NCBI GenBank assembly: GCA_018402085.1
Contig: JAGYJM010000002.1
Coordinates: forward strand, 2,046,001-2,110,000
DNA from: Flavobacteriales bacterium
Lineage (GTDB): Bacteria > Bacteroidota > Bacteroidia > Flavobacteriales_D > Sanyastnellaceae
Direction: 5' to 3'
DNA: 64,000 bases
Shown: one piece after another, positions 36,950-46,722 of the stretch
Layout: every line of letters begins with the position of its first letter
How positions within the stretch are numbered: the first letter of the stretch is position 1
The notes under the pieces: model-generated
The model's input: only the letters and a program-made list of their open reading frames with translations
What the model was told of the DNA's origin: nothing
The model's database searches: none
Position numbers and translations under genes: made by a program

Positions 36950-38986
36950 ATGAAATTCGAAATCGTTAGTGACTACCAGCCAACGGGAGACCAACCGAAG
37001 GCGATCAAAGAGTTGTCGCGGGGGCTTGAAGAAGGTTTGCCTTATCAAACTTTACTCGGTGTAACAGGTTCCGGAAAAACCTTCACAGTTGCCAATGTCA
37101 TACAGGAAGTGCAACGACCGACCCTCGTACTCTCACACAACAAGACCCTTGCGGCCCAGCTCTACAGCGAGTTCAAAGAGTTCTTTCCGAACAACCTGGT
37201 AGAATACTTCGTTTCGTACTACGACTACTACCAACCGGAGGCTTATATACCGGTATCCAATACCTACATTGAAAAAGACCTGAGCATCAACGAAGAAATC
37301 GAAAAGCTCAGGCTAAGTACGACCTCATCGCTATTAAGCGGGCGACGAGACGTCATCGTGGTGGCTTCGATCAGTTGCATATACGGAATCGGCAACCCGG
37401 TTGAATTTCACAAGAGTGTGATACCCCTTGAAAAGGGTCAGAATATCGGACGCAACAAGCTGCTGCATCGACTGGTGGAAAGTCTTTACAGTAGAACCCG
37501 AGCAGATTTTCAGCGTGGGAATTTTCGCGTTCAGGGAGACACCGTAGACGTATTTCTCGCCTATGCGGACCATGCACTTCGCATCAGCTTTTGGGGAGAC
37601 GAAATCGAAAGCCTTGAAACCATTGACCCCGAAACGGGCAATCGCATGTATGCCCTTGATGAAGTCAACATTTACCCTGCCAATCTTTTCGTTACCGGTC
37701 GAGATACCATGAAGGATGCGATTTGGGAGATTCAGCAAGATATGGTGAAGCAAACCGACTTCTTTAAGGAAAACGGCAAATACCTCGAAGCGAAACGACT
37801 GGAGGAGCGCACCGTCTACGACATTGAAATGATGAAGGAGTTGGGCTATTGCTCGGGCATTGAAAATTATTCAAGGTACTTTGATCGTCGACAACCGGGC
37901 GAACGTCCGTTTTGTTTGGTCGACTATTTCTCAGACGATTTTCTGCTTGTGATAGATGAAAGTCACGTGACTGTGCCTCAAATTGGAGCCATGTACGGCG
38001 GTGACCGCTCGCGTAAAGTAAACCTCGTCGAATATGGCTTCCGACTGCCTGCTGCATTAGACAACCGGCCGTTGAAATTTGAAGAATTTGACACCTTGCT
38101 GAACCAGGTCATCTTCGTGAGTGCCACACCCGCAGATTACGAGCTCGAGCGCTCAGAAGGGGTCGTGGTAGAACAATTGGTGCGTCCCACCGGACTTCTC
38201 GATCCGCCCATTGACGTTCGTCCTTGCGCCAACCAGGTTGACGACCTGATCGACGAGATCAGGGATACCATTGACAAGGGAGACCGTGTACTCGTAACAA
38301 CCTTGACCAAGCGCATGGCTGAAGAGCTCTCTAAATACTTTGACCGCCTGAGCATTAAGTGTCGCTACATGCATTCTGAGGTCAAGACCCTCGACCGCAT
38401 TGAGATCATTCGGCAGTTGCGGGAAGGTGTGATTGATGTACTGGTTGGCGTAAACCTGTTGCGCGAAGGGCTTGACCTTCCTGAAGTTTCACTCGTCGCC
38501 ATTATGGACGCCGATAAAGAGGGATTTCTACGCAGTAACCGCTCACTCACCCAAACCGCTGGCCGCGCAGCGCGAAATGTGAACGGGAGGGTGATCATGT
38601 ATGCTGATGACATCACAGACAGCATGCGCCAAACCATTGATGAAACCCAACGCAGACGGGCACGGCAGATGCAATATAACGAAGAGCATGGCATCACTCC
38701 TCAGCAAATCAAAAAGCGCAAGCGTGACTTATTTGAGCAGAGCAGTCTGATTGAAGACCGCAAACGAGTGTATACGGAAGACACCATTGAAGACAAACCC
38801 GGACTGGCTGCTGACCCGGTGGTGCAGTATTTATCGCCGGAAAAGCTGGCTAAACTGGTTGATCAGACCAAAGCAAGGATGCAGAAATCGGCGAAAGAAA
38901 TGGACTTTATGGAAGCTGCCCGCCTGAGAGATGAAATGTTTGAACTGGAAGCACTGCTCAAGAAGCGAAAAGAGGAGGCAAGGTAG
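36950..38986 (+). CDS. uvrB: Excinuclease ABC subunit B
   Basis: 678 residues, normal length. Walker [11 protein letters not shown] (about 40-49), beta-hairpin region [15 protein letters not shown] that inserts into damaged DNA, domain 2, helicase motifs [41 protein letters not shown] and QTAGRAARN, and a C-terminal UVR motif [23 protein letters not shown] that binds UvrC. Central to nucleotide excision repair with UvrA and UvrC (not in this window). Starts 33 bp after the DUF3575-like gene. Confidence 0.98.
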   Translation: MKFEIVSDYQPTGDQPKAIKELSRGLEEGLPYQTLLGVTGSGKTFTVANVIQEVQRPTLVLSHNKTLAAQLYSEFKEFFPNNLVEYFVSYYDYYQPEAYIPVSNTYIEKDLSINEEIEKLRLSTTSSLLSGRRDVIVVASISCIYGIGNPVEFHKSVIPLEKGQNIGRNKLLHRLVESLYSRTRADFQRGNFRVQGDTVDVFLAYADHALRISFWGDEIESLETIDPETGNRMYALDEVNIYPANLFVTGRDTMKDAIWEIQQDMVKQTDFFKENGKYLEAKRLEERTVYDIEMMKELGYCSGIENYSRYFDRRQPGERPFCLVDYFSDDFLLVIDESHVTVPQIGAMYGGDRSRKVNLVEYGFRLPAALDNRPLKFEEFDTLLNQVIFVSATPADYELERSEGVVVEQLVRPTGLLDPPIDVRPCANQVDDLIDEIRDTIDKGDRVLVTTLTKRMAEELSKYFDRLSIKCRYMHSEVKTLDRIEIIRQLREGVIDVLVGVNLLREGLDLPEVSLVAIMDADKEGFLRSNRSLTQTAGRAARNVNGRVIMYADDITDSMRQTIDETQRRRARQMQYNEEHGITPQQIKKRKRDLFEQSSLIEDRKRVYTEDTIEDKPGLAADPVVQYLSPEKLAKLVDQTKARMQKSAKEMDFMEAARLRDEMFELEALLKKRKEEAR

Positions 38987-39119
38987 GTGCTACTTGAAAC
39001 CTTGACAGGGGAGTTTGTCATAAATGTGAGAGCGAAGAGGTTTGCATTCACAGCATCCGATAGAAAACGGCATACAAATTGTAGTAACCAGCTTCAGAGA
39101 ACATTAACTTAGCTATTAT

Positions 39120-39578
39120 ATGAAAACCTGCATCTTTCTTGTCATCGCATTTCTCGGAATGGCCTGTGGCAGTAAATCAACCATGTCTGTGGCAGAAAAC
39201 ACTTCGGCCGGTTCAGAGAGCGATAGCAGTGAACCGAAAGTACTTCCGGTGCTGCTTGCGGAAGATCTGCCCAATGACTCGGGCGACGCCTACACCATAC
39301 GTCAGACTTCTGTGTACGGTTCGGTGCTCGAAATCGTACTTACTTACGGTGGTGGTTGTGAAGCGCACGAGTTTGTTTTAATGACCACCGGCGCTGTCAT
39401 GAAAAGCATGCCTCCGCAAATGGAAATCGTACTTCACCACAATGCCAATGGTGATATGTGCCGTGCGTTGGTTACGGATACTGTACGATTTGAGCTTGAA
39501 CCTGTCAAACCACAGGGCAACGGAAGCCTTATTTTACGACTTCAGGATTACAATGATAGAATCGTTTATAATTACTAG
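39120..39578 (+). CDS. Lipoprotein of unknown function
   Basis: 152 residues. Signal MKTCIFLVIAFLGMAC with lipobox MAC, then a Ser/Glu-rich linker (ENTSAGSESDSSE). The folded part has LEIVLTYGGGCEAHEFVLM, EIVLHHNANGDMCRALVTDTVRFELEPV and LILRLQDYNDRIVYNY. The GGGC..H.F.L and D.C patterns are known in NigD-like Bacteroidota lipoproteins. Role unknown. It precedes the exported protease by 3 bp, so the two are probably co-transcribed. Confidence 0.7.
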   Translation: MKTCIFLVIAFLGMACGSKSTMSVAENTSAGSESDSSEPKVLPVLLAEDLPNDSGDAYTIRQTSVYGSVLEIVLTYGGGCEAHEFVLMTTGAVMKSMPPQMEIVLHHNANGDMCRALVTDTVRFELEPVKPQGNGSLILRLQDYNDRIVYNY

Positions 39579-39581
39579 TGT

Positions 39582-41861
39582 ATGACCTTTAATTCTATTT
39601 CCAAGTTATTCGCATCCGCGCTTTTCAGCGCGTTTGCTGTCAGCGTATCTGCTCAGGTGGAATATCCCGGTGAGCCATTCAACTGGCATGAAAAAGACTA
39701 TCAGCGCACTGCGCTTGAAGTGCACGAAACCGGAACACTTGATCTTGATCAGCTTCAGGCAGAAGATGCAGTGACCGATCAGTACAAATCTGCGCCATAC
39801 CGCTTCGGTTATGAATGGGAAGTAAGCCTGAGCCCTTCAAATTCCGGAAGCTGGCAAACGCTCCAAAACGGTGATAAACTCTGGCGCCTCGGTGTGCATT
39901 GTCCGGATGCCACCAGCATCAGCTTCATCATGAGTCAATTCAAACTCCATGGAGGTGCCGAACTATTTATATGGAACGAAGACCGTTCAGCCTTCAAAGG
40001 CGCCTACACCAGCGAAAGCAATAAGCCACACGGTGCATTCGGTATCGGCTTGCTTCACGATGATTTTGTAGTAATTGAGTTGTATGTGCCCGCCGGAATG
40101 GAGGCCGTTCAAAAACTTGAAATCGGAACCATCGTGCACGGTTACCGCTCTATTCTTGCACATGCACAAGCCCTGGAAGAAGCGTACAATCGGGGGCCCT
40201 TTGGCAACTCAGGAGCTTGCAATATCAACGTAAACTGCCCGGAGGGTGATGATTGGCAGATTGAAAGCCGTTCTGTCGCGCTGATCGTTAATGGAGGATT
40301 TGCTGTATGCAGTGGTGCCTTGGTAAACAATACCGCACAAGATGGAACTCCTTACTTTCTCACTGCAAACCACTGCCTCGGTGGAAACGTTGGCAACTGG
40401 GTTTTCTACTTCAATCATGAGTCTGCCGGATGCAATGGATCAAACGGTCCTACCAACCAAAGTGTAAGTGGCTCTGTGCTTCGCGCAAACAATGGAGGCA
40501 GCGATATGGCGCTTCTTGAATTGGATGAAACACCACCTGCAGATTATGACGTTCAGTACTGTGGCTGGGATAATTCAGACAGTCAGACAGTGATGAATAC
40601 CGTGGGTATTCACCATCCATCGGGTGATGTTAAAAAGATTTGCTTTGATGAAGACGCGCCTTACCACCAAAACCAAGGTGGTGCGGCCGTATGGTATATT
40701 GATGAATGGGAAGACGGAGTCACCGAAGGAGGTTCATCAGGTTCGCCACTTTATGATCAAAACCACCGCATCATTGGCCAATTGTATGGAGGCTTTGCAG
40801 CATGCAACGGGAGTGTAAACAACGGCGGAGCCGACTGGTACGGACGTTTTGGCGTGAGCTGGGACGGTCCTTCATCAAGTTCTCGCCTGCGTGACTGGCT
40901 TGACCCGCTGAATACCGGTGCGGTCGTTCTTGACGGCTGGCCAGAAGGCTTCGAAGCGGCAGACTTTGACGCCGGAGCCTCAGGTCTCACCGGCTTCGAA
41001 AGCACCATTTGCGGAGATGTGATCATACCAACCGTTACCGTATCGAACCAGGGCGTTGAGGTGCTGACGAGTGTTACCATTGAAATTTATGTCAATGGCA
41101 ACCTGATAACCACAGTTCCATGGACCGGCTCTCTGGAGCAGTTTGCAACGGAAACCGTTACCCTTCCTGCCATTACACTGAACGACGGGGTCAATGTAGT
41201 TGAGGTGCGTGTGATCAATCCGAACGGACAACAAGATGAAAATGATAGCAATGACAGTGTCACGGCTGAAGTCATCGCGATATCTGGACCTGCGCTCAAC
41301 TACTCGCTCGAGCTGATCCTGGATGATTACGGTAGCGAAACCACCTGGGAAATCCGCAACGAATCAAACCAGGTTGTTTACGAGGGCGGCCCGTATCAAG
41401 ACGGAGCAGACCAGACCATTATTGATGTTCCCCTTTGTCTTGCGGCAGGTTGTTACACTTTCACCATCTTTGATTCTTGGGGCGATGGAATCTGCTGTGA
41501 TTATGGTGATGGCGCATATACCCTTTACAGTGATCTTGGTTTTGGTTTCGCTTCAGGAGGGGTTTTCGGTGAAGAAGATTCACAAGATTTCTGCACAGAC
41601 GCTCTCAACATCGGAGAAAGCAGTGCTCAATCACTGCGCATTTACCCGAATCCTGCAAATGACCAGGTGACCATCGAAGTCAAAGGGATCAATCAAGAGA
41701 TTCAACTTATCAACGCAGTAGGCCAGGTAGTTTACAGCGAACAGCTCAGCGGTTCACAGCAACTGATTGTACCTACCGGAGACCTCCCTGCTGGCTGGTA
41801 TTCGGTGCGTGTAGTGAGCGATAATAACGTTGAAAGCTCGCGACTCATCATCACCCACTGA
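39582..41861 (+). CDS. Secreted trypsin-like serine protease with T9SS sorting domain
   Basis: 759 residues, signal peptide to about VSAQ. Catalytic triad visible: His in FLTANHCLGG, Asp in GGSDMALLELD, Ser in TEGGSSGSPLYD, with disulfide-forming cysteines, as in lysyl endopeptidases. Followed by a CARDB-like beta domain (ASGLTGFESTICGDVIIPTVTVSNQG), a GCYTFTIFDSWGDGICC domain, and a C-terminal T9SS type A domain starting SLRIYPNPANDQVTIEV. Exported by Sec and then by the type IX system to the surface or medium. A related hairpin element (39612-39632) lies in the signal peptide. Confidence 0.9.
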   Translation: MTFNSISKLFASALFSAFAVSVSAQVEYPGEPFNWHEKDYQRTALEVHETGTLDLDQLQAEDAVTDQYKSAPYRFGYEWEVSLSPSNSGSWQTLQNGDKLWRLGVHCPDATSISFIMSQFKLHGGAELFIWNEDRSAFKGAYTSESNKPHGAFGIGLLHDDFVVIELYVPAGMEAVQKLEIGTIVHGYRSILAHAQALEEAYNRGPFGNSGACNINVNCPEGDDWQIESRSVALIVNGGFAVCSGALVNNTAQDGTPYFLTANHCLGGNVGNWVFYFNHESAGCNGSNGPTNQSVSGSVLRANNGGSDMALLELDETPPADYDVQYCGWDNSDSQTVMNTVGIHHPSGDVKKICFDEDAPYHQNQGGAAVWYIDEWEDGVTEGGSSGSPLYDQNHRIIGQLYGGFAACNGSVNNGGADWYGRFGVSWDGPSSSSRLRDWLDPLNTGAVVLDGWPEGFEAADFDAGASGLTGFESTICGDVIIPTVTVSNQGVEVLTSVTIEIYVNGNLITTVPWTGSLEQFATETVTLPAITLNDGVNVVEVRVINPNGQQDENDSNDSVTAEVIAISGPALNYSLELILDDYGSETTWEIRNESNQVVYEGGPYQDGADQTIIDVPLCLAAGCYTFTIFDSWGDGICCDYGDGAYTLYSDLGFGFASGGVFGEEDSQDFCTDALNIGESSAQSLRIYPNPANDQVTIEVKGINQEIQLINAVGQVVYSEQLSGSQQLIVPTGDLPAGWYSVRVVSDNNVESSRLIITH
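39612..39632 (+). repeat. Coding-embedded hairpin element, GCGCT-AGCGC variant
   Basis: GCATCC, GCGCT, TTTC, AGCGC, in the signal-peptide codons of the protease (ASALFSAF). Same layout as the other copies but a fifth stem sequence. Confidence 0.55.
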
Positions 41862-41884
41862 CAAGATTTCACGAACGACTGTGT

Positions 41885-41915
41885 AAAAAAGGCGGCTTTA
41901 GGCCGTCTTTTTTCT
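41885..41915 (+). terminator. Terminator after the protease gene
   Basis: AAAAAAGGCGGC, TTTA, GGCCGTCTTTTTT: a stem of about 9 bp with a T-run, 24 bp after the stop. Confidence 0.85.
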
Positions 41916-41952
41916 TTAGCACCGACCTGTGAAAGCCTAATTTCGGTCTGTC

Positions 41953-43098
41953 ATGGAGATACTGACTGAATGGTGGGATACGCAGGGCGGGGCTTTTCAG
42001 GCCGCCTTTCTTGCGCTGTTGGCGGCATTGTTCGTGCAACTCTTCTACCTTCTCTTCATTTTTGTAAGAACTGGCCTATACCGTCATCAGCAGTCTGACT
42101 CACACCCGGGGCCTGTTTCGGTTGTAATTTGTGCAAAGAATGAGGAGCGGCGTCTGCGAGATTTGGTGCCGCTCATTATGGAACAAGACTATCCGGATTT
42201 CGAGGTAGTGGTGGTTGATGACAGCAGTTGGGATGACACCATTTCTACTCTCAGGGCTTATCAGGTGCGTTACCCGAAGCTCCACGCGATCAAACTGGAT
42301 GAAGACTATCAACGCATGCGCGGAAAGAAATTTGCACTGACCATGGGTATTAAAAGAGCATCAAATGACTTGCTCCTGTTGACCGATGCAGATTGTGTTC
42401 CTCGCGACAAAAGCTGGATTCGCAAGATGGTAGCTCCTTTTATACAAGATCATATTGGGGTGGTACTTGGCGTGTCTCCCTACGAACGAACCGAAGGGTT
42501 TTTGAACCTATTGATCCGATTTGACGCTGCTCAGATAGCGCTTCATTACTTAGGGTTTGCGCTGGGCGGACATCCTTACATGGGTGTTGGACGAAACCTT
42601 GCTTATCGTAAACATCTCTTTATTGCCAACAGCGGCTTTAAGTCGCATTTCAACCTGGCATCGGGCGATGATGATTTATTTGTTTCGGAAGTGGCCACCC
42701 GTCGCAATACAGCCGTGGTACCGGATCATGCTGCACAAACGGTCTCCGCTGCCGAAAAATCCTGGAGCCGCTACTTCTCACAGAAGAGACGCCATTTTAC
42801 CACATCACCTTATTACCGCGCTTCAACGAAAATTCTCTTGCTGCTATGGCCGCTTAGTTTATTCATTTTGTGGACATTGGCACTCACCATCATGATTATG
42901 CACAATGCGTTTTGGATAGGCTTGACGGCTCTGTTGCTGCGCTATGTTGCACATTTAGCTACATTTAAGGTGTCATTGAAGCGAATCGGTCAGCAAGATC
43001 TGCTTCCATGGGCACCCTTACTGGAAGGCACCTTGTGGCTTATACACCCTTTGTTGTACCTATGGAATCAGCTATCCGCACCAAAAAAATGGAAGTAA
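41953..43098 (+). CDS. Family 2 glycosyltransferase, membrane-bound
   Basis: 381 residues. N-terminal helix (AAFLALLAALFVQLFYLLFIFV), then a GT-A domain: PVSVVICAKNEERRLRDLV, VVVDDSSWDDTISTL, LTDADCVPRDKSWI (DxD equivalent), and a QxxRW-like region SRYFSQKRRHFT. Two or three C-terminal helices follow. The layout is that of processive or lipid-linked glycosyltransferases such as those that build surface polysaccharides. Acceptor unknown. Its 3' end overlaps the start of the sigma factor. Confidence 0.88.
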   Translation: MEILTEWWDTQGGAFQAAFLALLAALFVQLFYLLFIFVRTGLYRHQQSDSHPGPVSVVICAKNEERRLRDLVPLIMEQDYPDFEVVVVDDSSWDDTISTLRAYQVRYPKLHAIKLDEDYQRMRGKKFALTMGIKRASNDLLLLTDADCVPRDKSWIRKMVAPFIQDHIGVVLGVSPYERTEGFLNLLIRFDAAQIALHYLGFALGGHPYMGVGRNLAYRKHLFIANSGFKSHFNLASGDDDLFVSEVATRRNTAVVPDHAAQTVSAAEKSWSRYFSQKRRHFTTSPYYRASTKILLLLWPLSLFILWTLALTIMIMHNAFWIGLTALLLRYVAHLATFKVSLKRIGQQDLLPWAPLLEGTLWLIHPLLYLWNQLSAPKKWK

Positions 43099-43694
43099 GT
43101 CAGCATTTATCAGACAAGGCAAAGTACGATTACGAACTCGTGCAACGCGCATTAGACCGTGACCAAAAGGCTTACACGGAGCTGATGGAGCGCTACCGCG
43201 AATCAATCTACTTCATGCTGCTTAAAATGGTCAACAATAAAGACGACGCCGAAGACCTCACGATTGAGGCTTTCGGCAAGGCTTTCAAACGCCTCAAGCA
43301 GTATACCCCGCAATTCGCCTTCAGTACCTGGCTATTTAAAATTGCGTCGAACAACGCCATTGATTTCATTCGGAAAAAGCGTATTAAAGCGATGTCACTC
43401 GACAGTGGCTTCCGAAATGAGGATGGTGATGATATGGAAATCAGCGTCACTGACGATAAACCCGATCCTATCGAAGCCCTGCAGAAAAAAGAGCGTGTAG
43501 AAAAAATGCGTGAAGTGGTTACCCGACTGAAGCCACGCTACCGCACGCTGATCGAACTGCGTTATTTTGAAGAGTACTCGTACGACGAAATCGCCGAGGA
43601 GCTTGACCTTCCGCTAGGTACTGTGAAGGCGCAACTCTTTCGTGCCCGGGACTTCCTGCATCAGATTCTGAAAAACACGCGCGACACTCTTTAA
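43089..43694 (+). CDS. RNA polymerase sigma-70 family factor (ECF-like)
   Basis: 201 residues from ATG 43089, which overlaps the glycosyltransferase stop (ATGs at 43062 and 43008 are less likely). Region 2: VQRALDRDQKAYTELMERYRESIYFMLLKMV, DAEDLTIEAFGKAFKRLKQY, FSTWLFKIASNNAIDFIRKKR. Region 4: RYRTLIELRYFEEYSYDEIAEELDLPLGTVKAQLFRARDFL. The spacer has an acidic insertion (RNEDGDDMEISVTDDKPDP). No anti-sigma gene next to it. Coupled by a 1-bp overlap to rsmG. Confidence 0.9.
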   Translation: MEVSQHLSDKAKYDYELVQRALDRDQKAYTELMERYRESIYFMLLKMVNNKDDAEDLTIEAFGKAFKRLKQYTPQFAFSTWLFKIASNNAIDFIRKKRIKAMSLDSGFRNEDGDDMEISVTDDKPDPIEALQKKERVEKMREVVTRLKPRYRTLIELRYFEEYSYDEIAEELDLPLGTVKAQLFRARDFLHQILKNTRDTL

Positions 43695-44329
43695 TGGAAA
43701 GTGACCTTTCTCTAATCCGCCGCTATTTCCCAAAGCTGACGGATCAGCAATTCGATCGCTTCGGGCAGCTAGGTCCGCTTTATCGCGAATGGAATGCCAA
43801 AATCAATGTCATCTCAAGAAAAGACATCGATGAATTGTACCTCCGTCACGTCTTGCATTCTTTGGGCATCGCAAAAGTGATGCCCTTTGCCGATGGCTCG
43901 CATATCTTGGATGTGGGCACCGGAGGTGGCTTTCCGGGCATTCCGCTGGCCATATTGTTTCCCCATTGTACATTCAAGCTGATCGATTCGATCGGCAAGA
44001 AGATTAAAGTGGTGCAGGCTGTAACAGAAGCACTCGAGCTCAAAAATGTACAGGCCGCACAGATCAGGGCAGAGCAAGACCGAGAGCGCTACGACTTTGT
44101 GGTATCGCGGGCAGTTAAGCCTTTGGAAACGTTCATTCCGTGGGTACAGAATCGATTTAAGCAACAGCAAAGCAATGGGTTTCCGAATGGTATTCTCTAC
44201 CTGAAAGGAGGCGACCTGCGCAGTGAGCTGCGTGCCGTGCGCCGAGACACGGATGTCTTCTTACTAAAGGATCATTTCCAGGAAGAATTCTTTACTACGA
44301 AGTCAGTCGTATACGTGAGAATGGTTTGA
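43694..44329 (+). CDS. rsmG: 16S rRNA (guanine-527-N7)-methyltransferase
   Basis: 211 residues, normal for RsmG/GidB. Contains EWNAKINVISRKDIDELYLRHVLHSLGI and the SAM-binding loop ILDVGTGGGFPGIPLAI. The later SRAVKPLETFIPWV matches the conserved VSRA patch. Methylates G527 in the 530 loop. ATG 43694 shares a base with the sigma-factor TAA. Confidence 0.95.
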   Translation: MESDLSLIRRYFPKLTDQQFDRFGQLGPLYREWNAKINVISRKDIDELYLRHVLHSLGIAKVMPFADGSHILDVGTGGGFPGIPLAILFPHCTFKLIDSIGKKIKVVQAVTEALELKNVQAAQIRAEQDRERYDFVVSRAVKPLETFIPWVQNRFKQQQSNGFPNGILYLKGGDLRSELRAVRRDTDVFLLKDHFQEEFFTTKSVVYVRMV

Positions 44330-44540
44330 AATTGAAGCTAAACGCGTAACGCATACGAATGCTTTGGCAAGGAGCAGCCTTTCGAAGACAAAACAGGGCA
44401 CCAAAAAAGGGTCCCCGTAAGAACCCCTTTCTGTAAACCTGCAAGGAAAATTTTGAAACCAACGCAGTCCTGGAAACTGCGCAACTAATAAAAAGACGTT
44501 AAATCTTTTAATGGTTGCCTCTCTCGGAAAACTTTTTTTC
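44330..44540. other. Intergenic stretch between rsmG and the response regulator
   Basis: The two genes end facing each other. 44400-44437 has an AAAAAAGGGTCCCC/GAACCCCTTTCT imperfect hairpin that may terminate rsmG. Nothing else recognised. Confidence 0.4.
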
Positions 44541-45248
44541 TCACGGAGGCGAAAATTTATATCCTACTCCTCTGACGGAGAAAAAATAGATCGGTTGCCT
44601 TGGGTTGGGCTCAAAATATTTCCGGAATGCTGAAATGAAGTTGTCAATGGTGCGTGTGCTGGGGTAGACAGAGTACCCCCAGACGCTTTCAAGAATTTCT
44701 TCACGGCTTACCACTTCATCTTTTTTACTGATCAACAGCCGGAGCAGCATGACCTCTTTTTTCGACAAGGTTTGCTTTCGACCTTCTTTGTCTCTGATGA
44801 CATAGGTCTTGAAATTGATCTCATTTTGATCAAAGCTGTAAACATCCATATCTGATAGGCGCTCTGCAGGCTGCTCCCTGCGAATGATCAGTTTCTGGAT
44901 GCGCAACATCAGCTCATCAAGGTTGAAAGGTTTAGAGAGGTAGTCATCGGCTCCGATTCTTAGTCCTTCTACCCTATCGGTACTGCTGCCTTTGGCCGTC
45001 AAAAAGAGAATCGGTGTTTTGTTGCCTTCAGTGCGTACTGTTCGGCATACTGTAAAGCCATCCACCTCCGGAAGCATCACGTCAAGAATGGCCAGGTCAA
45101 GCCGTTGCGAGCGAAAAGCCTCCATCGCGGCTGCGCCGTCTTCAACGGCGACCACCTCATAGCCCTCCAGTTCCAGGTTCAGGCTTAGGCCCTCCCGAAG
45201 AGGCTTTTCATCTTCTGCGATCAAGACGCGGTAAGTCGGTTCTGACAT
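44541..45248 (-). CDS. OmpR/PhoB-type response regulator
   Basis: 235 residues from ATG 45248. The receiver domain has the acidic pair VLIAEDEKPLRE, phospho-acceptor Asp in LAILDVMLPEVDGF, Thr/Ser in ILFLTAKGSS and Lys in DYLSKPFNLDELM. The C-terminal winged-helix is of Trans_reg_C type with LSKKEVMLLRLLISKKDEVVSREEILESVWGYSVYPSTRTIDNFISAFRKYFE. No sensor kinase lies beside it, so its partner is elsewhere. Divergent from the menaquinone cluster with a 59-bp gap. Confidence 0.93.
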   Translation of the reverse strand: MSEPTYRVLIAEDEKPLREGLSLNLELEGYEVVAVEDGAAAMEAFRSQRLDLAILDVMLPEVDGFTVCRTVRTEGNKTPILFLTAKGSSTDRVEGLRIGADDYLSKPFNLDELMLRIQKLIIRREQPAERLSDMDVYSFDQNEINFKTYVIRDKEGRKQTLSKKEVMLLRLLISKKDEVVSREEILESVWGYSVYPSTRTIDNFISAFRKYFEPNPRQPIYFFSVRGVGYKFSPP

Positions 45249-45264
45249 TGTGTGCTTTCCTTGG

Positions 45265-45272
45265 TACCTTTG
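45265..45272 (+). promoter_or_regulatory. -7 promoter box of the menaquinone cluster
   Basis: TACCTTTG matches TAnnTTTG, 35 bp before the thioesterase ATG at 45308. A TTG at 45248-45250 is closer than usual (14 bp). The -33 element is unclear. Confidence 0.5.
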
Positions 45273-45307
45273 CGAAAATACATTTCCCAACTGATCCGGA
45301 GGCGAAA

Positions 45308-45706
45308 ATGCAAGAGCAGATTGACCGAATGACACGCAATACCCTGGGCGAAGCCCTTGGTATGAAGCTCGTGAAAATTGAAAAAGGCTACGTTGAGGGC
45401 ACAATGCCCGTTGATGAACGTACCCGGCAACCCTATGGCCTGCTGCATGGTGGCGCCTCGGCGGCACTCGCTGAAACCCTCGGCAGCGTAGGCTCTCATT
45501 ACCTCGTTTCAGAACAAGGCAAAGCCGCCGTAGGGATCGAAATCAATACCAATCACCTCAAAGGTAAGCGAGAAGGCATCGTCACCGGTAAGGCCTTTAT
45601 CAAGCATCAGGGCGGACGAATTCACGTCTGGAATATCGATATCGTTGACGAGCAAGATCAGCTCATCGCGACTGCGCGTCTCACCGTCATGATCATCAGT
45701 CAATGA
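45308..45706 (+). CDS. Hotdog thioesterase, likely DHNA-CoA hydrolase (MenI-like)
   Basis: 132 residues from ATG 45308. PaaI/YdiI-type hotdog fold: YGLLHGGASAALAETLGSVGSHYL with the conserved HGG and catalytic E, and the strand INTNHLKGKREGIVTGKAF. Being first in a cluster that makes menaquinone, it most probably hydrolyses 1,4-dihydroxy-2-naphthoyl-CoA, the step after MenB. This assignment rests on context; the family also includes phenylacetyl-CoA thioesterases. Overlaps menF by 4 bp (ATGA). Confidence 0.8.
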   Translation: MQEQIDRMTRNTLGEALGMKLVKIEKGYVEGTMPVDERTRQPYGLLHGGASAALAETLGSVGSHYLVSEQGKAAVGIEINTNHLKGKREGIVTGKAFIKHQGGRIHVWNIDIVDEQDQLIATARLTVMIISQ

Positions 45707-46722
45707 CCACGGAGAGTATCCTTCTCAATCACAAGGCTTCGGTAGTATACAGCCTTCCGGGCACAAAGCGCTTTAACTTAATTGAAGACAGCATTGGCAC
45801 TGGCTCCCATTTTCACTTTCATCCGTTTGACGCCGATTTACCGGATATCATTCTCACCGGATATGCACGCGAAGTTGAAGCGACGCAAATCAGCATCGAT
45901 TACGACCAGCTTTCGCCCAATGCCACACTTGCAACCACCAAAGAGGAGCATCAGCGCATGGTGAAAGAAGCCATGCGACGCATCATCGAAACCGACCTCG
46001 ACAAAGTGGTGGTTTCGTCTACTTTTTTTGCTCCCGGTAAGGTTCAGCTCGCCCCGGCCCTTCTATCGCTTCGTGAGAAGCACGAGAACGCCTTCGTTTA
46101 TGCCTTCTTTCACCCTGAAGCAGGATTATGGATGGGCGCTTCTCCTGAGATTCTTGTGAGCGGACTACCTGAAGGGTACACCACTGTGTCACTGGCCGGA
46201 ACACGCTTGTATACAGATGAACCGCAGCCCTGGGGTCAGAAAGAAAGTCTTGAACAATCGATCGTCACAGATTACATTAAAGGTCAGCTCAAAGCCAGCG
46301 GCGCCGAAGACATCCGCATTGCCCGGCCGGAGACCGTCCGATACGGCGAAATCGAGCACCTGAAAAGCATCCTGCGCTTTCGCGCAGATAACCTGCAAAA
46401 AGTCGTGCAGCATCTGCATCCTACCCCGGCAGTATGCGGCAGCCCCTACCAAACGGCACGAAAAACCATTGAAGAGCTTGAAAATCATGCGAGAATGTGG
46501 TACACCGGCTACCTTGGCATTGAAACAGCGAACAGTGAAGCAGCTTTTTATGTTAATCTGAGATGTGGACAAGTTTTCGCAGATGGTATGTTAGCATATA
46601 GCGGCGGTGGAATCACCTTTGATTCTGAGCCCTTGAATGAGTGGGAAGAAACGCGCGAAAAGCTTTACGCGTTTTTGAGTGCCTTCGGGAATTTCAAGAA
46701 CTTGCGCGAGAATTTACATTGA
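45703..46722 (+). CDS. menF: Isochorismate synthase
   Basis: 339 residues, chorismate-binding family. Visible motifs: DKVVVSSTFFAPG, FHPEAGLWMGASPEILVS, VSLAGTRLYTDE, LEQSIVTDYIKGQL, PTPAVCGSPYQTARKTIEELENHARMWYTGYLG, and YVNLRCGQVFADGMLAYSGGGITFDS. Converts chorismate to isochorismate, the first committed step of menaquinone synthesis. Somewhat short at the N-terminus relative to E. coli MenF, as in other Bacteroidota. Confidence 0.92.
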   Translation: MTTESILLNHKASVVYSLPGTKRFNLIEDSIGTGSHFHFHPFDADLPDIILTGYAREVEATQISIDYDQLSPNATLATTKEEHQRMVKEAMRRIIETDLDKVVVSSTFFAPGKVQLAPALLSLREKHENAFVYAFFHPEAGLWMGASPEILVSGLPEGYTTVSLAGTRLYTDEPQPWGQKESLEQSIVTDYIKGQLKASGAEDIRIARPETVRYGEIEHLKSILRFRADNLQKVVQHLHPTPAVCGSPYQTARKTIEELENHARMWYTGYLGIETANSEAAFYVNLRCGQVFADGMLAYSGGGITFDSEPLNEWEETREKLYAFLSAFGNFKNLRENLH